10,454 bases of DNA from Candidatus Woesearchaeota archaeon (GTDB lineage: Archaea > Nanobdellota > Nanobdellia > Woesearchaeales > WJKV01), in NCBI GenBank assembly GCA_019322855.1, contig JAHWIA010000023.1:1-10454 (forward strand), written 5' to 3'. This document shows, one piece after another, positions 6,118 through 10,454 of the stretch. Position numbers and translations under genes: made by a program. Positions within the stretch are counted from its first letter, which is position 1; each line of letters starts with the position of its first letter. The notes beneath the pieces were generated by a model. The model saw only the letters and a list, made by a program, of their open reading frames with translations. It did no database searches and was not told where the DNA came from.

Positions 6118-9100
6118 TTAAAGCTCTAAAGAAGTTACATTGCTTATGCCGTCTTCATTCATACTTATTCCATAAAGATTGCTCGCTTCTGAAATCACTG
6201 CGTCGTTGTGCGATATGACGATGTATTGTGCCCTGTCACAGTAGCTTCTTATCAATTGGGCCAGTTTCTCGCTGTTATGTTTGTCAAGAGCAGCATCCAC
6301 CTCATCCATTATGTAGAATGATGCAGGATCGTGCTCCTGGATCGCGAATATGAATGCCAATGCTGTAAGTGTCTTTTCTCCGCCGCTAAGGCTCTTGATG
6401 TCCATGAATTTCTTGGCGCTCAACTTTACTTTTATCTCCACACCTTCTTCAAAAGGATTCTCTGGATTCTCTAGCTCAAGATATGCCTGTCCTTTTCCTG
6501 TCAACCTGCTGAAGAAGTCCTTGAATATGTCATTGACCACTGCGAAAGTTTTCATGAAGATAGCTTTCTTGCTCGTCTCGATCTCTTCTATAAGCTTAAG
6601 AACATCTTCTTTCTCCTTGCCAAGAATCTCTTTCTTTTCAAGAAGCTTCTCATATTCCTTGTATACATTATCATAAACTTCCAATGCCCTTAGGTTGACA
6701 TTGCCGATATTCTCTTTCTTTGCTTCATATTTGTTTATTGTTTTTTGCAATTCCTGCAGGTCTGTCTTGCTCTTGAAGATCTCGACACCTTCATACTGTT
6801 CAAACTCCTTCTCAAGACCTACCAGTTCTGCCTTATACTTGGTCTTCTCTAGATTGAGCGCGTTCATCTTCTGCTCTACTCCTTTTATGGTGATGTCTTT
6901 CTCGTCAACCTGTTTCTCCAGTTTCTGGACTGCTTTTGAACATTTGTCTCTTTTCTCAAACAACGCCTTGAATTTTTGATAGAACTGCGCAGCATTCTTT
7001 TCATTAACCTTCAAATCTTGGGCCTGTTTCTTGATTTTCTCATTCAATTGGCTTATCTGATCCTTGAAACTTTCTTCTTCTTTCTTGTTCTGCTCAAGGA
7101 TAGACATGGCTCTCTTAACATCCGGCCCCAATATTGTTTTAATTTGAGCATCAAAGTTACCTTTTGAACTTTCAAGCTTGATCAGGCTTTCCCTGAGTTC
7201 TGTTTTCTTTTCTTCAAATGCACTCAATTGAGCAAGCACTGCAGGATTCTGTATCTGGTTTATCTTATTCCTTAATTCCTGTCTTTTTATCTTTAATTGC
7301 GCAAGTTCCTTGTTCTGATTGCTTATTCTTTCTATAAATTCTTCAGCTTTCTTATCGACAAGTTTGATCTGCTCCCTCAAGCTCTTTTTCTTGTTCTTGA
7401 AATCCCCAAGATCATTGCCTTCAATATGCAATGATTTTTCTAGCTTGATTATCTCTCCTTCTGTATTCGCCTTTTCTGTCCTCAATTTTGTGATCTTTTC
7501 GTCAAGCTCTGCTTTTCTTTTGTGGAACATCTGCATCTTGCTCTGCAGTTCAAATACTTCCTGCTGGAGCTCATCTATACCAGAAGCAAGTTCCTTCTCC
7601 TTGAATCCTATGCCTTTCTTTCTTTGCTGATAACCGCCCCTCATAGCTCCGCTGACCTCCATCATATCGCCGTCAAGAGTGACCATCCTGGCAGAACCAA
7701 CCCCTATCTTTCTTGCAGTTTGTATATTATCGACAACAACAGTGTCAGAAAGAACATAATTAAAGACATTCTTGAATTTATTGTCAAACTCGACCAAATC
7801 GACTGCCAAGCCATGACTGCCCTGCTTTTTGGCGACATCTTTCGCACTCTGGGAAGGGACTTTTGCTTTCAATTTGTTAAGAGGCAGGAATGTTGCAGTT
7901 CCAAGTTTGTTTTGCTTAAGATATTTGATACATTGAGCAGCAACAGCATCAGTCTCAACAACAATGCTCTTGATCCTTGCTCCGCCTGCGATCTCAAGAG
8001 CAAGACCGTACTTATTCTTGACCTTCCCAAGTTCAGATACCAATCCGTGGATGCCCTTTATTTTTTTCTTCTGCTGTAGTATAGAATTAATTGCCCTATC
8101 CATCGCAGTGCTTTCCTTGAAATGCATATTCTTTGCTTCTAGCTTTGCGAGCTGCGTATTGGCTTTTTCAAGATCTTCTCTGCTCTTGCTTAATTTCACA
8201 GTAAGACTGCTGTCTTCATCAAGAAAGCCATTCAATTCTTTTGTCAATCTGTTGAACTCTGACCTCAAATTTTTCAGCCTTGTCAAAGAATCTTTATTAT
8301 CCTTTTCCAGATGCAAGACTTTTTCCATCTGTTCTTCCAATGCCTGGAGCTTGAATTCAAGCTGATCCTTTTCCCTGAGAGAATCCTGCTGTGCCTGCCT
8401 TATCTTCTGTATCTCGTCCTGTCTCTGTTCGCTCTTCTTGTCAAGATCAGAAATCTCCCTTTCAATTTCTGCAAGATCCTGCCCAAACTTGTTCTTTTTC
8501 TTGAAACGTTCCATGTCCTGTTCTAATTGTTTCAATAATTTCTTCTTCTGTGCGATTTCTTTGTCTATCGCAGTTTTCTCTTTCTCTAGGGATTTTATCT
8601 TAAGATTGACTTCCTTATTGTTCTGCTCAAGCTCTTCTCTTCTCTGCAATATCCTCTTGATTTCATTTTTGAAAGAATCTACCTTTGTCTTGTTCGTGGC
8701 AAGATCGACTTTCAACTGCTCAATCTTCTTATTCAGAGCGACCTGTTCTTTCTCGCCCTTTTTCTCTATCTCCGAGTTTATAGAATCAATATTTCCTTTT
8801 TCATTTTTTATCTTGTCTTTGATTTTTCCTATCTCATCCTGAGTCTTCTTGATCCTTTCATTATAATTTTCCAGCTGCTTTTCCTGCTTCTCGACAATGC
8901 TATTTTTCTTGTCAATCTGCAGTTTAAGGAAAGTTGCTTTATTCCTCATGATATTATCATTCAATTCCTTATATTCCAATGCTTGGTCCCTGTCTTTTTT
9001 CAATTCTCTCAAGTAAGCGTTCCTTTCAGTCAGCACAATGTCTGCTTCTTTCAATCTGCCTTCAACTCGTTCCAGTTCTCTCAGACTTTTCTGCTTCCTT

Positions 9101-9618
9101 TCCTCGTATGCGCCTATGCCTGCTATTTCCTCAATGATGTTCCTTCTTTCTGTTGTTGCCATCTCAACAAATTTCACAATATCTCCTTGCAGGATTATGT
9201 TATAACCGTCAGGATCTATCTTTCCTCTGCCTAATAAATCAAGAATATCGTTCCTGTTGCATTTCTTTCCATTGAGCTTATAAGTGCTGGCGCCGTTCGG
9301 CTTCACAATCCTAGAAACAATAACTTCTGGAGCACTAAGAGGAAAAACCTTGCTCTGATTATCAAAATGTATTGCAACTTCTGCTTCTTTTGCAGGGGTC
9401 TTTTTCTTTCCGCCGTTATAGATAAGATTGGCAGACTTCTCAGCTCTCATTGCCTTCGAGCTTCGCCTCCCCAGAACGAATGTCAATGCATCAAGAATGT
9501 TGCTCTTTCCGCTGCCGTTCGGCCCTATGACGCAATTGAAATCAGAACCAAACACAAGTTCGGTCTTCTTAGCAAAAGATTTGAAACCCCTACAGACCAG
9601 CTTGTTTATCCTTGTCAT
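6118..9618 (-). CDS. smc: chromosome segregation protein SMC
   Basis: A full-length 1166-residue SMC protein, the usual size. The N-terminal ATPase part has Walker A GPNGSGKS (32-39) and the Q-loop Gln144. Two long coiled-coil arms (about 165-510 and 670-1020) flank a hinge at about 515-665, recognisable by HGLVSEL near its start and GAMRGG near its end. The C-terminal ATPase part has the signature LSGGEKT (1077-1083), Walker B FYIMDE (1101-1106), the D-loop and the switch His1137. All residues needed for ATP binding and hydrolysis are present. SMC forms a ring-shaped dimer that organises and separates chromosomes, usually with the kleisin ScpA. The ATG is preceded by a weak GGGA ribosome-binding motif and a TATA box. 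The gene is convergent with the GT4 gene, 17 bases away, so no scpA or scpB follows it here. Confidence 0.97.
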   Translation of the reverse strand: MTRINKLVCRGFKSFAKKTELVFGSDFNCVIGPNGSGKSNILDALTFVLGRRSSKAMRAEKSANLIYNGGKKKTPAKEAEVAIHFDNQSKVFPLSAPEVIVSRIVKPNGASTYKLNGKKCNRNDILDLLGRGKIDPDGYNIILQGDIVKFVEMATTERRNIIEEIAGIGAYEERKQKSLRELERVEGRLKEADIVLTERNAYLRELKKDRDQALEYKELNDNIMRNKATFLKLQIDKKNSIVEKQEKQLENYNERIKKTQDEIGKIKDKIKNEKGNIDSINSEIEKKGEKEQVALNKKIEQLKVDLATNKTKVDSFKNEIKRILQRREELEQNNKEVNLKIKSLEKEKTAIDKEIAQKKKLLKQLEQDMERFKKKNKFGQDLAEIEREISDLDKKSEQRQDEIQKIRQAQQDSLREKDQLEFKLQALEEQMEKVLHLEKDNKDSLTRLKNLRSEFNRLTKELNGFLDEDSSLTVKLSKSREDLEKANTQLAKLEAKNMHFKESTAMDRAINSILQQKKKIKGIHGLVSELGKVKNKYGLALEIAGGARIKSIVVETDAVAAQCIKYLKQNKLGTATFLPLNKLKAKVPSQSAKDVAKKQGSHGLAVDLVEFDNKFKNVFNYVLSDTVVVDNIQTARKIGVGSARMVTLDGDMMEVSGAMRGGYQQRKKGIGFKEKELASGIDELQQEVFELQSKMQMFHKRKAELDEKITKLRTEKANTEGEIIKLEKSLHIEGNDLGDFKNKKKSLREQIKLVDKKAEEFIERISNQNKELAQLKIKRQELRNKINQIQNPAVLAQLSAFEEKKTELRESLIKLESSKGNFDAQIKTILGPDVKRAMSILEQNKKEEESFKDQISQLNEKIKKQAQDLKVNEKNAAQFYQKFKALFEKRDKCSKAVQKLEKQVDEKDITIKGVEQKMNALNLEKTKYKAELVGLEKEFEQYEGVEIFKSKTDLQELQKTINKYEAKKENIGNVNLRALEVYDNVYKEYEKLLEKKEILGKEKEDVLKLIEEIETSKKAIFMKTFAVVNDIFKDFFSRLTGKGQAYLELENPENPFEEGVEIKVKLSAKKFMDIKSLSGGEKTLTALAFIFAIQEHDPASFYIMDEVDAALDKHNSEKLAQLIRSYCDRAQYIVISHNDAVISEASNLYGISMNEDGISNVTSLEL

Positions 9619-9659
9619 TCTTAATCCCTTTTTTGATTTTTGATGAGAGCTAGAATCCC

Positions 9660-9667
9660 TTTATAAA
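9660..9667 (-). promoter_or_regulatory. TATA box of the smc gene
   Basis: TTTATAAA on the minus strand lies in the 54-base gap between the RNase HIII stop and the smc start. With a spacing of about 32 bases, transcription would begin near 9635, giving a leader of about 16 bases that includes GGGA before the ATG. The sequence AAAGGGATT occurs twice in this gap, once right after the TATA box and once in the leader. Confidence 0.6.
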
Positions 9668-9672
9668 GTTTG

Positions 9673-10454
9673 TCATTCCAGCATTGATTTCACATTGCTG
9701 AAATTCAGCTTCACATACCGTTCAAACGGCTTATTTGTTCTTTTTAAATGATTAAGGGCCTCTCTCACATGCGTGCTTCCTTTCGGCACTCTAATCTTCA
9801 GTCTTTTGCTCAGCTTATCTATCTGCTTCAATGCTTCTGCTCTTGCCAATATTGATGCTGCAGCAACCTCAAGATACTTGCTCTCAGCTTTTGTAACAGA
9901 AATATCTCCTGTCTTGCAACCAGGAAAAAGATCAACAATGTGTTTGGACAAACCATCGAGCTTCAATTTTGCAGCACAGTCCCTGTGCAAAAGATTCAAA
10001 AGTCCTGTAACATTGTATTGTTTTATCAATTTATTATACTCTTTAGGTTCCAAACTTATTACATTATATTTTACAGCCTTCTTTATCTGTTCTGCGATCG
10101 CCCCTACTTCAGCATCATTGTATAATTTGCTGTCAGTCACTCCCAACCCTTTCAATTTTTTTCTCTCAGAAGGATCTGCTCTCACTGCAGCAACAACAAT
10201 ACCTCCAAAAGTATCTCCTTTCAATGCTTCGTCGCTTCCTATAAGTGTCCCTCTTTCTTGTTTGAACGCAACTTTTCGCTTAACCTTTCCTGCGAGATGC
10301 CCAATCTTCAATTTTTTCAGCATGTCTGATACTTCTATCACTTTGTCTTCAGGACCCTGCAGCAGAAGTTTGTTTGAATTAAAAAAGATCAGGATGACCG
10401 GTCCTTTCAATCTTAATTGCTCATATTTTCCTTTAGTTTTTACAATAGAAAATC
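9673..10454 (-). CDS. rnhC: ribonuclease HIII, 5' end outside the window
   Basis: An enzyme that cuts RNA in RNA-DNA hybrids, acting in removal of primers, R-loops and misplaced ribonucleotides. Counting from the TTG codon at 10410, the catalytic domain begins with GSDEALKGDTFGG (58-70), close to the RNase HIII form GSDESGKGDYFG. The four acids are Asp60, Glu61, Asp160 and Glu176 in TKAESK. A Glu in the last position is the RNase HIII pattern; RNase HII has Asp there. The DSK triad (93-95), AAASILAR (183-190) and a PKGS motif (209-212) also fit. The residues before the catalytic domain resemble the TBP-like substrate-binding domain of RNase HIII. The reading frame stays open from the TTG to the right edge, and this domain would otherwise be too short. 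The true start therefore probably lies upstream of the window, and TTG at 10410 is unlikely to be it. Confidence 0.87.
   Translation of the reverse strand, partial: FSIVKTKGKYEQLRLKGPVILIFFNSNKLLLQGPEDKVIEVSDMLKKLKIGHLAGKVKRKVAFKQERGTLIGSDEALKGDTFGGIVVAAVRADPSERKKLKGLGVTDSKLYNDAEVGAIAEQIKKAVKYNVISLEPKEYNKLIKQYNVTGLLNLLHRDCAAKLKLDGLSKHIVDLFPGCKTGDISVTKAESKYLEVAAASILARAEALKQIDKLSKRLKIRVPKGSTHVREALNHLKRTNKPFERYVKLNFSNVKSMLE

Noticed and set aside
6115..6125. AGCTT-A-AAGCT inverted repeat between convergent genes
   Set aside because: The one-base centre cannot form a hairpin loop and the arms are only five bases, so it is not a credible terminator.
7522..8079. 185-codon open frame antisense to smc
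   Set aside because: It lies within the SMC hinge and coiled-coil coding region, has no protein-like motif or promoter, and arises from the codon bias of the real gene.
10422..10424. minus-strand ATG upstream of the RNase HIII TTG codon
   Set aside because: It is out of frame with the RNase HIII reading frame and so cannot be its start.
1..10454. CRISPR array, insertion sequence, toxin-antitoxin or defence system
   Set aside because: No spaced repeats, transposase, terminal inverted repeats, nuclease-effector pairs or similar signatures were found on either strand.

Overview
The window looks like ordinary chromosomal DNA from an archaeon with a small, AT-leaning genome. The tRNA-Gly gene lacks an encoded CCA. 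TATA-type promoters lie about 32 bases upstream of the predicted transcript starts, and one gene appears leaderless. The gene content (Memo-like protein, SMC, an archaeal-style GT4 glycosyltransferase, a SpoIIM-type membrane protein, RNase HIII) fits a DPANN-type archaeon of the Woesearchaeota/Pacearchaeota kind. That placement is inference from gene flavour and was not tested by phylogeny.

Layout. Bases 1-316 (minus strand) hold the first 16 codons of a Memo/AmmeMemoRadiSam-B-like gene, preceded by a small two-helix membrane protein gene. Bases 329-1021 (plus) hold a TATA box, tRNA-Gly(UCC) and, 18 bases after the tRNA, a proline-free coiled-coil protein that has no visible promoter of its own. 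Bases 1027-4208 (minus) are a two-gene unit: a secreted, membrane-anchored protein with Ig-like domains, overlapping by ATGA a SpoIIM/DUF95-type multi-pass membrane protein. A 114-base divergent promoter region (4209-4322) separates this from a plus-strand pair (4323-6100): a PIG-L/LmbE-type de-N-acetylase overlapping by ATGA a GT4 glycosyltransferase. Bases 6118-9618 (minus) encode a full-length SMC protein with its own TATA box. Bases 9673-10454 (minus) encode an RNase HIII-type ribonuclease whose 5' end lies beyond the right edge.

How the genes relate. The surface protein and SpoIIM-like protein are translationally coupled and may act together at the cell envelope. The PIG-L and GT4 enzymes are also coupled. 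Their pairing matches pathways in which an N-acetylglucosamine is transferred and then deacetylated (PIG-A/PIG-L, MshA/MshB, BshA/BshB), so a glucosamine-bearing lipid, thiol or glycan is a reasonable product class. SMC and RNase HIII are genome-maintenance genes with separate promoters. There is no mobile element, CRISPR array, toxin-antitoxin pair or defence island here. The points most worth a second look are the GT4/PIG-L pair, the archaeal RNase HIII, the tRNA-mRNA cotranscript and the surface-protein/SpoIIM pair.
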